Positions 11,860 through 22,386 of a stretch of 64,000 bases of DNA are shown here, in pieces. Positions within the stretch are counted from its first letter, which is position 1; the number at the start of each line of letters is the position of its first letter. The notes below the pieces were generated by a model. It ran no database searches and was not told the origin of the DNA. It saw nothing but the letters and a program-made list of their open reading frames with translations. This DNA is from Lycium barbarum (taxonomy: Eukaryota > Streptophyta > Magnoliopsida > Solanales > Solanaceae), in NCBI RefSeq assembly GCF_019175385.1, contig NC_083344.1, forward strand, positions 64,852,782 to 64,916,781. Direction: 5' to 3'. Both the position numbers and the translations under genes were made by a program.

Positions 11860-11989
11860 AGTACATATTCCGTACTGACCCCCTTTCTTCGGGGGCTGCG
11901 TTTCATGCTACGCAGGTATACCCAGATGAGTAGAAGACTTTGCTAAAGGTGTTCCAGCGGAATTGGCGAACTCCATCTCAGTTCGGAGT
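11860..11989 (+). other. Conserved leader hairpins in the N1 LTR
   Basis: Hairpin 1 AGTAC..GTACT (11860-11876). Hairpin 2 CCCCC paired with GGGGG (about 11879-11895). Donor-like CGCAG/GTATA at 11915/11916. Hairpin 3 ACTCC paired with GGAGT (11970-11989). Relative to E1 and E2, hairpin 2 has two base pairs replaced by other complementary pairs. Confidence 0.7.
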
Positions 11990-12320
11990 GTTGCCGGGTC
12001 AAAGTACTTGTGTCATGGTATTTTGTATATGTTAGGGACTTTGCAGACAGTGTCCTGTGGATAGGGCGTCGAGAAGTGCGAATCATTTATAAATGTTAAA
12101 AGAGTATGTATTTTCAGATGACTTCAGTTGGTAAAAAGTACGAAATTGATTGAAAGTTTTCATGTTCTGTATAAAGATAATGACCTCTATTTGGAATAGT
12201 TTCATGTTTTTAAAAGTTTTTGAAATGACAGGTTTTGGTAAAGCGAACGTTTAAGGGTTTGCTCGACTCTGATGAGAGTCGGTGCCCATCATGCCCTATC
12301 AAGATGAGGGTGTGATAAAG

Positions 12321-12332
12321 TGGTATCAGAGC
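12321..12332 (+). promoter_or_regulatory. N1 primer binding site (tRNA-iMet)
   Basis: TGGTATCAGAGC, three bases after the 5' LTR, complementary to the 3' end of plant initiator tRNA-Met. It primes minus-strand synthesis. Confidence 0.95.
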
Positions 12333-12377
12333 AGGTCGTCCTAGGGGTTGTCTGCAAAGTCGTGTCTAGTAGAGTCT

Positions 12378-12413
12378 TGTTTATCGGTGTGTTGTGCACC
12401 ACATCTATAAACA
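12378..12413 (+). other. N1 leader stem-loop with GTGCAC loop (dimerization-site-like)
   Basis: 36-base structure. The 5' arm TGTTTATCGGTGTG pairs with the 3' arm CACATCTATAAACA over 14 positions with one mismatch and one G-U pair. The 8-base loop contains the self-complementary hexamer GTGCAC. It sits between primer site and leader 15-mer, the place where retroviruses carry their dimerization initiation site. The structure is seen; the function is inferred. Confidence 0.7.
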
Positions 12414-12462
12414 TGAGGCTACGAGACATTAATAGGGTGTCATTCTTTCTTTCATATCTAAG

Positions 12463-12477
12463 ATCGTGCGATAGAGC
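12463..12477 (+). promoter_or_regulatory. Leader 15-mer ATCGTGCGATAGAGC
   Basis: Identical in N1, E2 (27131-27145) and E4 (43259-43273), with one change in N2 (22232-22246). In E2 and E4 it lies 50-60 bases before the Gag start position. Being shared by coding and non-coding elements makes it a candidate RNA packaging signal. Confidence 0.6.
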
Positions 12478-12799
12478 CCAGTCGTAAGAAATGAAGTCCC
12501 TGGTACTAACCTTTGATTTTAGCTAAAGGACGACATCGACGGAAAAAAGCGACCGATGACATTAGCAGTTGCAGAGTACAACGGTAAGTAGCGGTGCGGA
12601 AGAGTCATGTTGGATAAGGTAAGGATATTGAAATATGATTGAAATGTAAAGTCGGGGGAATGGAAGTGAAGGTAAATATTAGGGATTGAAAAGGGTAAAT
12701 TAGTAATTGTTAAGGAGAAAGACGTGTTACGAGAATGTTTCGGAATCTGTAAGACTTCGACCTGCTTCAGATCATGTAATGAAGGCCACGCGAAGAGGT

Positions 12800-12902
12800 G
12801 GGTGCGATTATATCAGCATTAATGCACCGGATTTCACCGAAGTTTTAAGGTTAAGCGTGCTAGGGTGAGAGAAATTTTGGGATGGGTGACCCCCTGGGAA
12901 GT
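12800..12902 (+). other. 5S rRNA-derived segment inside N1
   Basis: 103 bases align without a gap to nucleotides 1-103 of plant 5S rRNA as I know it, about 78 percent identical by my count (23 differences). Blocks AATGCACCGGAT, GTTAAGCGTGCT (A-box region) and GGATGGGTGACC..CCTGGGAAGT (C-box region) are unchanged or nearly so, while positions 34-50 and 71-80 hold most differences. TTTT runs at two places would tend to stop RNA polymerase III, and the 3' end of 5S is missing, so this copy need not make a stable RNA. Confidence 0.85.
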
Positions 12903-13148
12903 GTACTAAAAGTTCTATAAATGTAGATATAAGAGACAAATAGGAAGAACATGTGGGAGTACGAAGGACAAGGATAATGAGTTGGCGCAGTCGATTAGAA
13001 AACCCAGGACATGGAATGAGGATTCATGTGAAGACCGAGGAGATCGAGCATAAAGAAAATAGGGTAAAATATAAGGAATGGACATGAAGGAAAGGGCAAC
13101 TATAAGGAGACCTCCCCCAAGTATTACAATACCCCATGAGGCCAGTTC

Positions 13149-13183
13149 AACATTCGAGTACGAATGTTCTAAAGAGGGGAGGA
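13149..13183 (+). promoter_or_regulatory. N1 pre-PPT hairpin and polypurine tract
   Basis: AACATTCG, loop AGTA, CGAATGTT (13149-13168), then the purine run AAAGAGGGGAGGA (13171-13183) ending at the 3' LTR. Confidence 0.85.
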
Positions 13184-16100
13184 TGTTATATCCCGTATTC
13201 TGCGTATTTGGATAATTCGAGATAATTGCAGGAAGTTAAGGGCAAGGCTATATTTTTGACCTTGTTTAGCACATAAGTTGTTCACGAAAGTTTTGATGTA
13301 GAAATATTAAGAAAGGCTATGGGCAAAAAAGGAAATTCGCAAGATGGCTCCTAGAAAATATGGAGGAAGGCTAAGGGCAAATTTGGAATTTGGAAAATAA
13401 TTTTTCATGAAATACAAAACAAAAAAAAATAAAGATAGCCTTGCACTATATGGGCCAAGTGGCCGGCCAAGGTGGTGGGCTTTAGCCCACATGGATTAAT
13501 TTTACATGTGCATAAAAGATGAGTTAAAGGTCACATTTCTCATCTTTATCCATAGAGGGTTCAAGAAACTTGGAGAGGAAAGAAAGGAGAAGGCCATTTC
13601 GGCCATGGCTTACCAAACAAGCTTTGGAAAAATCTTGATCAAAAAAATATTTTCTTCTAGCTTTTCTACTACTTGGAATGTCCTCTTTAACATGGAGAAA
13701 TTGTTGGAGTAAGCAAAATATTCGTTGTGCGAGTTGTGGACTCTAGCCGAGAAAGAAGATGAGTGGGAAAAAGGTATTTGTTCAATATCCTTTTACATGT
13801 ATTATGGATGATTATGTGTGCTGTAGTACGTAAAAGTGGATGAAAATAATGAAATATGGATGTTATGTTGGTGGCCGAATAGAGGTGTGTTGGTAAGAAG
13901 TGATGAATTGATTTTATTTAGTATATTGATTGTTGTTGTTGTGGATTCCATGATGAAAATAAAGGTTTGATGACTTGAAATGAAGTTGTAGTTGTTTGTG
14001 GGTTGTTGTAGAAGTTAATGCAATTTTAATATGGTTTCTTGTAATTATGAGAAGGAAGTTGTTAATGTGTAGATTGTCGGTGTAGTTCATGAATTTGGAC
14101 AAAAAGAAAATATGTTGTCATTGTTCTTGTTGACTTTGGAAGGTTTCGGGTGAAGTGGTATGTTGGTCGAATTGTTTGAAGTGTTCTTGAATCATGTTAG
14201 AATGATTTTGGATTAATACCTGAATGTGAAATCATTGATGTTAGCTTGACTAAGTGTGGTTGAATTGAACATAAAAGAAACGCCGCCGAAGTTTGTAGAA
14301 AGAGGTTGCCAACGTTAATATGCGTTTTGAATTGATTGTGGATATTGTTGGAATAACTATTGGTTTGTTGTTGATGATTTAGCCGAGTTGGGTTCTCGGG
14401 GATGGTGTATTTACAGGGGAAATGCTGCCGAAATTTCGGCAGATTATGAATGAATTTATTTGGAAGACTAAGGCAAGTGTGTGACAATGTGTTTAATGAT
14501 TGTGTAATCTTCTTGAATGTAGACTAGCAATAGCGAGCTGGACAAATAAGCGTAGCTAATAGGACGTGGAACAGGTATGTAAACCTTACCTTTTCTTTCT
14601 TTTGGCATGTCCTAGAGCTACGTAAGCTGTGATACTTATCTTGGGGTAACTCTATTCTTGATTCCGAGCTTGTTAATGATTCTTATTCACTTCTTGATGT
14701 GAGTATACTTAGTATAGCCGAGCTTATTGTATGATTGAATAGCTAGAAAAGTCTAAAGAGTTCTGTAAGTAGTAATGTCCCTAACTTTCGTAGACGGTCT
14801 CAGATGGCTTGAAAATGGTTGTAGAAGTTCCTGTAATGAATAACGTTCATAGCTTTCATGTGTTAACTTGGATTGTTTTGGAAATGCTCGTAGAGGTTTC
14901 TATAACGAATAATGTTCATAAATTTCATAAGCGAACTCGGATTGCGTTAGAAACGTTCATGGGTGGTTCTATAATGAATAATGTCAATAACGATATTTGA
15001 AAGGTACTTGGCATGATTGTTGCTTTAATTTTCCAAAAATAGCTTCTGAAACGTTCGTAGAAGGTTCTGTACTTCAAATGCTCATAACTTTCTTATACTA
15101 AGTCGAGTTGACCCGAAACTTGTTTCTGAGTCTTCAGGTGTCGGTAAGTATACTTATCCATCGAGTCTTAAACGTTGATTTACATGCATTTAGTTTCCTA
15201 CTACTCTGCTCGTGCTTATGGTTGTTAACTTTCTTATACTAACGCGGATTTACTTGAAACGTGTTTGTGGCTTATTGATGATTTCAAGAAAATTAGTTTT
15301 GTACTAAAGGAAACATAAACTTGACTTTCAAAACCACTCCGAGGGGGGTGTGGGATTTTACTATTAAGATTTTCAAAACCACTCCGAAGGGGGTGCGAGA
15401 TTTTACTATTTAGATTTTCAAAACCACTCCGAAGGGGGTGCGAGCTTGTACTATTTCATTCCATATACGACTCATGGTTGCATTCCATAGCATCGTTATT
15501 ATTATGTCGGGACCGGCAAGCCCGAAGGGGCCAGGGTAGTATTATGTCGGAACCGGCATGCCCGAAGGGGCCATCATTATTGTTAATGTTGCAAGCGGCA
15601 TGCCCGAAGGGGCCAGGACTAGTACTATTATGCCGGAAGCAGCATGCCCGAAGGGGCCATCATTTTTATTAAGCCGGAAGCGGCCGTCCGATGGGACTAC
15701 TGTGATACTATATTTAGACTGTGTATTCTAGAATCTGGAGTGTGTTGTACTTATACTGTGTATGCTGGAATTCGAGTAAGGCACTACGTGGCACGGTTCA
15801 AAATATTGTTCCCGGTAGCTTCCGGGTTTTCTCTAAACTAGTTACTGCTACGCTTTCCCGTGTTTATGATTCAATGATGCTTTACATATTCAGTACATAT
15901 TCCGTACTGACCCCCCTTTCTTCGGGGGTTGCGTTTCATGCCACACAGGTACACCCAGATGAGTAGAAGACTTTGCTAAAGGTGTTCCAGCGGAATTGCT
16001 GAACTCCATCTCAGTTGGGAGTGTTGCCGGGTCTAAGTACTTGTGTCATGGTATTTTGTATATGTTAGGGACTTTGCAGACAGTTTCCTGTGGATAGGGC

Positions 16101-16351
16101 GTCGAGAAGTGCGAATCATTTGTAGATGTTAAAAGAGTATGTATTTTCAGATGACTTCAGTTGGAAAAAAGTACGAAATTGATTGAAAGTTTTCATGTTC
16201 TGTATAAAGATAATGACCACTATTTGGAATAGTTTCATGTTTTTAAAAGTTTTTGAAATGACAGGTTTTGGTAAAGCGAACGTTTAAGGGTTCGCTCGAC
16301 TCTGATGAGAGTCTGGTGCCCATCATGCCCTATCAAGATGAGGGTGTGACA
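13184..16351 (+). repeat. N1 3' LTR
   Basis: Starts TGTTATATCCCG and ends GTGTGACA; 3168 bp. Same internal features as the 5' copy: palindrome at 14425-14442, tandem arrays, hairpins near 15892-15930. A short insertion near 14485 (acaatgtgtttaatgattgt) is absent from the 5' copy and accounts for most of the length difference. Confidence 0.93.
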
Positions 16352-16687
16352 TATTAAATGTGCGAAAACACAATAATGAGTTATAAGGATAAATGTGGGA
16401 AAATTGGAGAAAAATGGTGGAATGTGGTAAATATATATATATATATGATGGTTGTTGGATGCAATATTGTGGATGATGTTGTAAACGTTGGGAGTTGATA
16501 TAGATTATGGGAAAAGTAGTATAGATAAAGGAAGTGCTGCCCAATTTTCTCTAGAAATAGTGACGCATTCCCTTAGTCAATTAACTAACGTCTATGCGAA
16601 TTCTCTCTTGAAGGTAACGACGTGACGTTAAAGGAGAGGAAGTGAACGATAGCTTAGCTAAACGACAAAGGTATGTGAGGCTATTCC
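16352..16687 (+). repeat. E2 5' LTR, part 2 of 3
   Basis: Matches the E2 3' LTR from about 33090 to 33426. Includes an (AT)n run that is shorter here than in the 3' LTR (33165-33191), and the shared AAAG/GTATGTGAGGC motif. Ends with attcc, the left copy of the N2 target duplication. Confidence 0.92.
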
Positions 16688-19600
16688 TGTCACGACCCAA
16701 CCCCGTGGGCCGCGACTGGTCCCCTAACTGGGTACCCGTACATACCTACCTGACCGAATTTCGTACCATACAGATTTTTTTTTTTAAAACAGATGTTACA
16801 GAAGTACGCCGATACAGATACGGCACGCGCGCAAACATATATATGTATATACCTGAACATGCAGACATTTACAGATAAGCCGATAAGGCTAACATACAGA
16901 CGAAACCCGTAACCCACACATCTATCTACAGGCCTCTACAGACATACAGAATCATATGCCGGGCCAGGGCCCCGCCGTACCCAGAACTTCCATACATACA
17001 GAACATACGGAAAACAGAAGATATATATACCAAAGTACATGCTCCGAAGCAAAAGGAGCTCTTCAAGATAGCAGAACCTGTGCCCTAGACTGGCGGCGTG
17101 TCACCGAGTGCGCCTGTACCTGCGGGCATGTAACGCAGCCCCCGAAGAACGGGGGTCAGTACGAAAATGTACCGAGTATGTAAAGCAGAAACATAACAGA
17201 TACAATCATAGTCCGAACCGGAGTCACAGAAATATAACGGACAAAACTATACATCAGACGGACGGACAGAGTCATGATCCAGACCGACATACAGAATCGT
17301 GGTCCACACAGATAAACAGAATCATGGTTCTGACGAACCGACAGAATCATAATCCGGACAGACGAGTAGAATCAGAATCCATACGGACATACAGAATCAG
17401 AATCCATACGGACATATAGAATCAGAAGCCATATGGACATACAGACATAGTCGTAATTCAGACGGACAGACAGAATTATGCATGCAGAGTAGTGCAGAGT
17501 CATACTGAACCATACAGAATCATACAGAATCATACAGAGGCATGTGCTTATATAAATACTGATGGCACATGCATACAGACATACAGATTCCGGCCCTGTC
17601 TGGGGGCGCGGTAACAGAACCCGGCCCTCTTAGTACGGGACGCGGTGGACAGACCGAATCAGATCAAATCAGATCATATCAGATGCCATCCTGGCCGCCA
17701 TCCCCATACACAGATCAATATATCAAAATCATACAGATATAACAGATCCCGTCCCGTACGCCGAGGGACGCGGTGAACAATGCAGAGAAATATGCACGAT
17801 AACAGAACCTGGCCCGGGACGCAGTGAAGGAATGCATTGAGACAGCCACGAACAGATCCATGGGAAACCACATACATACAGACTCACATACGGACTCAAT
17901 CAGACTAAAGGGTGCCAACCGGCAAGTCAGAATCAGAGTATACGGATAGTATGCATAGTACGCGCCTATATCCTATTTGGGAAGGCACGACAGATTATTA
18001 TCAGAATCAGATTCTCAGATGTTCAGAAATCATTTTGTAAGAATTTTATAAAAATAGTTGTATCATGATCAAAATAATAGTTCAGATGGTTTCTGAGAAA
18101 ATCGGACAAAACGGAAGTATTTAAAGTATTACAGAAGATATCGGGCCTTGCGGGCCCGCCTCGGACCAACTCGAGGCAACATATGTAAATTATCGCTAAT
18201 AGACCTTATGAGGTCATCCATAATCGTTTGGAAGTGTTCCGACTCCGTTTAGGGAAGTTTTGTACAAAAATTCACTTTAAAGGCAATTTGTAAGAAAATA
18301 GCTTCAGTTGAATTGAAGGAATTGGAGCGGTTTTCCGTCTCGAATTCCGGGGAACGGAGTCGTACTTAAGGCTCGCGGCCGAGCCTATCACATCCAGAAC
18401 ATGCCTAGGAACAAAGGGAAGTGCTTCACATACCTCGATAGCGCCTTACGCTCGCTTGGCGTCGACTTCAATTTCGTCCAAAATCTAGAAATGGTCAAGT
18501 TTACCATTTGTTAGTTTCAAACTTTTCAATAATCCAACTTAACACTGACTTGCCTACCGAAATTTCGGCAGCATTTCCTCTGTATATAAGACATCCCCGA
18601 GACTTAGCTCGGCTCAATTCATCATCACAACAACCCAGAAATAGCATCAATAACAACAATATGCATTAAACATACGATATGGCATCACTAGCCATCCTTT
18701 CGACATAACGAAACATTTTGCGTTTCAACCTTACATTTCCAACCCAAACTTATTATTCTCATATTCATCATCCATCAAAATCATTACAACATACGTCGGA
18801 AGCATCCATACCATTTTCACACAATATTCATAAGGTCTGCAAACGTTCAAACTTTCCATTAAGCCACTACTTTTCCAATTTTTCCTAACCTTCAACATAC
18901 AAGTTCATTATACATTTCCATCTTCCAAATTCATCCACAATAATCATAATTTGCCTCTTGATACTTTCATTTCCATTTTTACATAAACCATAACAAAGTT
19001 GTATGTTTTCCTACAACAACTTAATAACCATTAAGTTCCTTCACTCTCCTCACATAATCCATGATTAAAACAACCAAAATATTAATTCAAATCAGTCCAT
19101 CAATTTCAATTAAAACAACCCCTCACCCATAAATTTCAACAAAACAACAAACGAGTTTATAATGCTGTTTTCTCCGTTCTAATTCGTTAAAACTCTAAAT
19201 AAACACTTTAATAACATAAAAGGAATTTTATAAATACCTTATCAGAAGTTCCACCACGAAAATTTCATCCCCCAAGACCAATATTTATCTCAAATTGAAG
19301 GCAACGCAACATACAACGTTTTTCTCTTCATGAGCTTGGGGATTCGGAGCTCGGATTTTGATCAAAATGGCTTCCTTAGCCTTGAAGTTTTCTCTCTCTC
19401 TCTCTCTAATGTTCTTGGAAGATCTTATCTGAAAATGATCAGCCCTAAAGTGAATTTTCCATATATATTAACGTTAATGGGCCTCATGGGCCGAAACATT
19501 AGTGTTTGGGTCGGGTCCAAACTTGCTGCCCTGCCAGCCCAAATTGCATCGTCCATATTTCCTTATCCAAATATCATTTTGACGATAGGTTTGTTGCATT

Positions 19601-20173
19601 GGAAACTAGACTCGATGAACTTAATTTTAGGCTTTTGAAACACCTTAAAACTCCTCATATACTAGAAGATATGCCTCCAACAATATGGGCTAAAAATCTG
19701 GTCCGAGATTTTTCTGAAGTTGTTCGGATTCATTTCGTTCAGATTCGTTTAACTTCTAATCCTCTTCCGACCCTCGTGTAACCTCTTATACATGCATATA
19801 CATAGTCATATACATACATAACAATCCATACACATCTCGAAGGGTCCGGAGAATCACAATAACCTTAAACATAACTGGAGAACTTACGAAGCTTCGACGA
19901 AACTCCAATCGCAAAAATATATTCATATCTTTTATCCATCTTCTATAACATTACTAATAATCTCAAATACTTTAAAAGGGCACTCACATTACCTCATATA
20001 CGCTCATAACGCGATTTCAAATCCTTTAGGTTACGATGTCACCTCGGGATACTTAAGGCAACCATACATATATAACGATATTCTTACTAACTCGATTAAC
20101 TTTCCTTGAACTTTCTTAACTCATTTTTTTCTTGTCTTAATTAAAATAGCACAGACTCTTACGGGGTGTAACA
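16688..20173 (-). repeat. N2 3' LTR
   Basis: Plus-strand ends are TGTCACGACCC and GGGTGTAACA. It carries loosely repeated CAGAATC-rich units (about 17200-17560), the CTACCGAAATTTCGGCAG palindrome (18554-18571), the leader hairpins (near 17040-17180) and a CT microsatellite near 19390 that is longer than in the other copy. The 103-residue ORF over the repeats is a by-product. Confidence 0.95.
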
Positions 20174-20209
20174 TCCTCCCCCCCTTTAAAACATTCGTCC
20201 TCGAATGTT
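20174..20209 (-). promoter_or_regulatory. N2 pre-PPT hairpin and polypurine tract
   Basis: On the minus strand AACATTCGAGGACGAATGTT (20209-20190) followed by a G-rich purine run up to the 3' LTR (20189-20174). Confidence 0.85.
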
Positions 20210-20549
20210 AAATTGACCTCATGGGGCGTCATACCATTTCGGGAGGGTTCCTTTCATAATCGTCCTTCGTGGACTTTCCGACATGGCTTCTTTACCAGCA
20301 TGATGGGGTAATTCTTCACATCACTGATTCAAACGCCTTCATAATATATTTTATCATACCCCACATAATTATCGGACCATAAACTATATTCTCGTAGCAG
20401 ACGAATGCTTTTCAGACATTATAAGTAATCGTCACTTTTTGGTACACTTCTGAGTTTCTTACCACATTATCGTAATCCCACTTCATACCAGACACCTCAT
20501 ACCAAACAGATTCAGAACTAGGACCGGACGCGTAGAAGCATATCGGACG

Positions 20550-20890
20550 GATTCATAATCGGAGGCAGACGTATTAAACTATGGCGGACGGATTCATAGT
20601 CAAAATCAGAGGTACGGAAGTATGTCAGACAAATCTGAGATCGGAGTCAGACGTACAGAGAGGTATCAGACAGATTCGAAATCAGAATCAGACGTACAGA
20701 AATGTATCATACAGAGTCGTGATCAAAGTCAGACAGACAGAAATGTATCAGACAGAGTCGTAATTAAAATCAGACATACGTAGATGTATCAGACAGACGC
20801 GTGATCAAGATCAGACGTACAGAGGCGTAATAGGAAGAGCCTTATCAGAATCGGAAGTGCAGAAGTATAACAGATAGAATCCGAATTAGA
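20550..20890 (-). repeat. Diverged tandem array of about 41-43 bp units
   Basis: Plus-strand units read roughly CAGACGTACAGA..GTATCAGACAGA..CGTGATCAAA, at least six to eight copies, each altered. Composition resembles the CAGAATC-rich repeats in the N2 LTRs, so both may derive from one source. Confidence 0.75.
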
Positions 20891-21368
20891 GTCAGATCAC
20901 TCCTATTAAGGCTCCAGTGATTTATAAAAAACAAATTCCTTATTGGTGAACTTGTTTGCCAAGTTATCATACAAATCGTCTTGCGTGTCGCTTATCGACT
21001 CTTTCAGAGATTTCCCCTTATTCACACTTCTTATTTTTCACCTTTCCTACTATTCTTCATCTGTCACAACCTTAGTTGCCGGGACTCGGCTCTTGATCCA
21101 TATGGGCACCAAACGAAAATCATACACACACATACACACATACATATATATTTACTAGTATCTTACTGGCGAACGTTTCTGACTGTTATTCAAATCCGCT
21201 CAATTTCCCGAGCGGTGTTGCACCTTTTCTTTTTGCCCATTTAGTCCGCCTCGTTCTGCGCAACTCCTGTAAGGGCACTAAATTACTCCACACATTCTAT
21301 TTTCCTTTTGGTTACCCCAAATTTCCATTTATATCTATCATACTTACTCTTGTGCAAAATTTTGCATT

Positions 21369-21466
21369 ACTTCCCAGGGGGGTCACCCATCCCAGAATTG
21401 CTCTGGCTTGAGCACGCTTAACCCCGAAACTTTCATGCATTTGGACGCGTTAGGGCTGATATAATT
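21369..21466 (-). other. 5S rRNA-derived segment inside N2
   Basis: Minus strand, colinear with nucleotides 7-103 of plant 5S rRNA with one extra C; about 71 percent identical by my count (28 differences in 97). GTTAAGCGTGCT (A-box region) and GGATGGGTGACC then CCTGGGAAGT (C-box region) are kept exactly as in N1, while positions 27-50 and 61-80 have diverged independently of N1. Unlike N1 it has no internal TTTT run. The 5S 3' end is absent. Confidence 0.82.
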
Positions 21467-22231
21467 TCGTCAATTGCCCTGCAGGACCTTTGTCACATAA
21501 TTTTAGGGCAAATCGGGGTCTTAGCAAATTTTTGGAAAATTTTTGTAGCGGGTCCCACCCCCGGCTAAGTTGCACAATTACCATATTGCCTTTCTGAATC
21601 TCCGATATTCACTTTCATACACATATACATACAATTACAGACAGGCCACAGATTTAAGTCTTCGTCCCACGAATTCCGTCTCCAAATAGTCGGTGAAATC
21701 TGATAAAATATCACCATAAGGTGCTCTCCAACCACCGACAGAAGAAAATTAAATTCCGACAAGTATCGCGGAACCTGTTTGTACTTACTATATATATATT
21801 TACTTCCATATCTCTGGAAAAAAAATTTGGGCAGAGGTTCCTCTGTATTTCTTACTATCCGAAACCTGTACACAAGAAATACCAACCATGCCTCACAGGG
21901 CCAACACATATACGCATATATACACATCATATCATGTCGTCTCGTAGCCACACGGGGCTAACAATTACAGATAAAATTATACAGATGTCGAGGCTTACCT
22001 CACATGCCCAACTCGAACAACATCGGAGGCTCCTTCATGTTCACTTTTCTGTTCAATCTTCAACCTTATATTTCTACCACACTTCAAACAACTTCTCCGA
22101 CACACAACTTTCATATTATTGCTTACCTGAGTACTGTGCGGTCTCCAATATCATCAGCCATTGCCTTCTGTTGATGCCGTCCTTTGGCTGAAATTAAAAG
22201 TTAGTCGAAAGGAATTCATATCCTACAGCTG

Positions 22232-22246
22232 GCTCTATCGCATGAT
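22232..22246 (-). promoter_or_regulatory. Leader 15-mer, N2 copy
   Basis: ATCATGCGATAGAGC on the minus strand, one change from the copies in N1, E2 and E4. Same order relative to the primer site and the stem-loop. Confidence 0.6.
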
Positions 22247-22291
22247 CTAAGATTCAAAGAAGGGAAACATCCTAGATGCCCTGTAGCTTCC

Positions 22292-22327
22292 TGTTTATAG
22301 ATGTGGTGCACAACACATCGATAAACA
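22292..22327 (-). other. N2 leader stem-loop with GTGCAC loop
   Basis: 36 bases; arms TGTTTATCGATGTG and CACATCTATAAACA pair at 13 of 14 positions. The loop holds the palindrome GTGCAC (22306-22311). The G-to-A difference from the N1 arm turns a G-U pair into a Watson-Crick pair. Confidence 0.7.
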
Positions 22328-22370
22328 AGACTCTACTAGACACGGCCTGTAGACTTTCCGAGGACTAACC

Positions 22371-22382
22371 GCTCTGATACCA
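22371..22382 (-). promoter_or_regulatory. N2 primer binding site (tRNA-iMet)
   Basis: Minus strand TGGTATCAGAGC, four bases inside the 5' LTR end. Complementary to the 3' end of initiator tRNA-Met. Confidence 0.95.
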
Positions 22383-22386
22383 CTTC

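Larger units (their letters stand above)
9180..12317 (+). repeat. N1 5' LTR
   Basis: Matches 13184-16351 along its length. Ends TGTGATA where the 3' copy has TGTGACA. It contains an 18-bp perfect palindrome, two tandem arrays and the leader hairpins listed separately. ORFs inside, such as those over the GGCATGCCCGAAGGGGCC array, are by-products of the repeats. Confidence 0.93.
12318..13183 (+). other. N1 internal region, non-coding
   Basis: 866 bp from the 5' LTR end to the 3' LTR start, with no coding potential. The first 160 bases follow the leader of E2 and N2 (primer site, hairpin, ATCGTGCGATAGAGC). The middle has a 5S rRNA-like block at 12800-12902. The end has the pre-PPT hairpin and polypurine tract. 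The remaining stretches (12480-12799 and 12903-13148) match nothing I recognise. Confidence 0.85.
9180..16351 (+). mobile_element. N1: non-autonomous LARD-like LTR element
   Basis: Two LTRs of 3138 and 3168 bp flank only 866 bp of non-coding interior. Ends are CGTTATATCCCG (TG decayed to CG) and GTGTGACA. The target duplication is tatga (9175-9179) against tatta (16352-16356), one mismatch. The interior keeps the signals needed for replication in trans (tRNA-iMet primer site, leader hairpin, leader 15-mer, pre-PPT hairpin, polypurine tract) but has no gag or pol. It is inserted in the E2 5' LTR; the E2 3' LTR gives the uninterrupted site. The two LTRs are very similar by eye, so the insertion is young. 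Confidence 0.93.
20174..22386 (-). other. N2 internal region, non-coding
   Basis: 2.2 kb without gag, protease or pol similarity in any frame. The recognisable content is the leader (22386-22200), a 5S rRNA-like block (21466-21369), a tandem array (about 20890-20550) and the 3' priming signals. The 156-residue ORF at 21721-22191 resembles nothing and has skewed composition; I treat it as chance. Confidence 0.85.

Noticed and set aside
12800..12902. Functional 5S rRNA gene, or a Cassandra TRIM
   Set aside because: The 3' end of 5S is missing and TTTT runs occur inside, so it is not an rRNA gene. Cassandra elements are under 1 kb with 5S in the LTR; here it is in the interior of a 7 kb element.
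17108..17419. 103-residue ORF present in both N2 LTRs (also 22808-23119)
   Set aside because: It reads through CAGA-rich tandem repeats, duplicates only because the LTRs are duplicates, and resembles no protein family I know.
21721..22191. 156-residue ORF in the N2 interior
   Set aside because: It runs opposite to the element, has no recognisable domain and no support beyond length.
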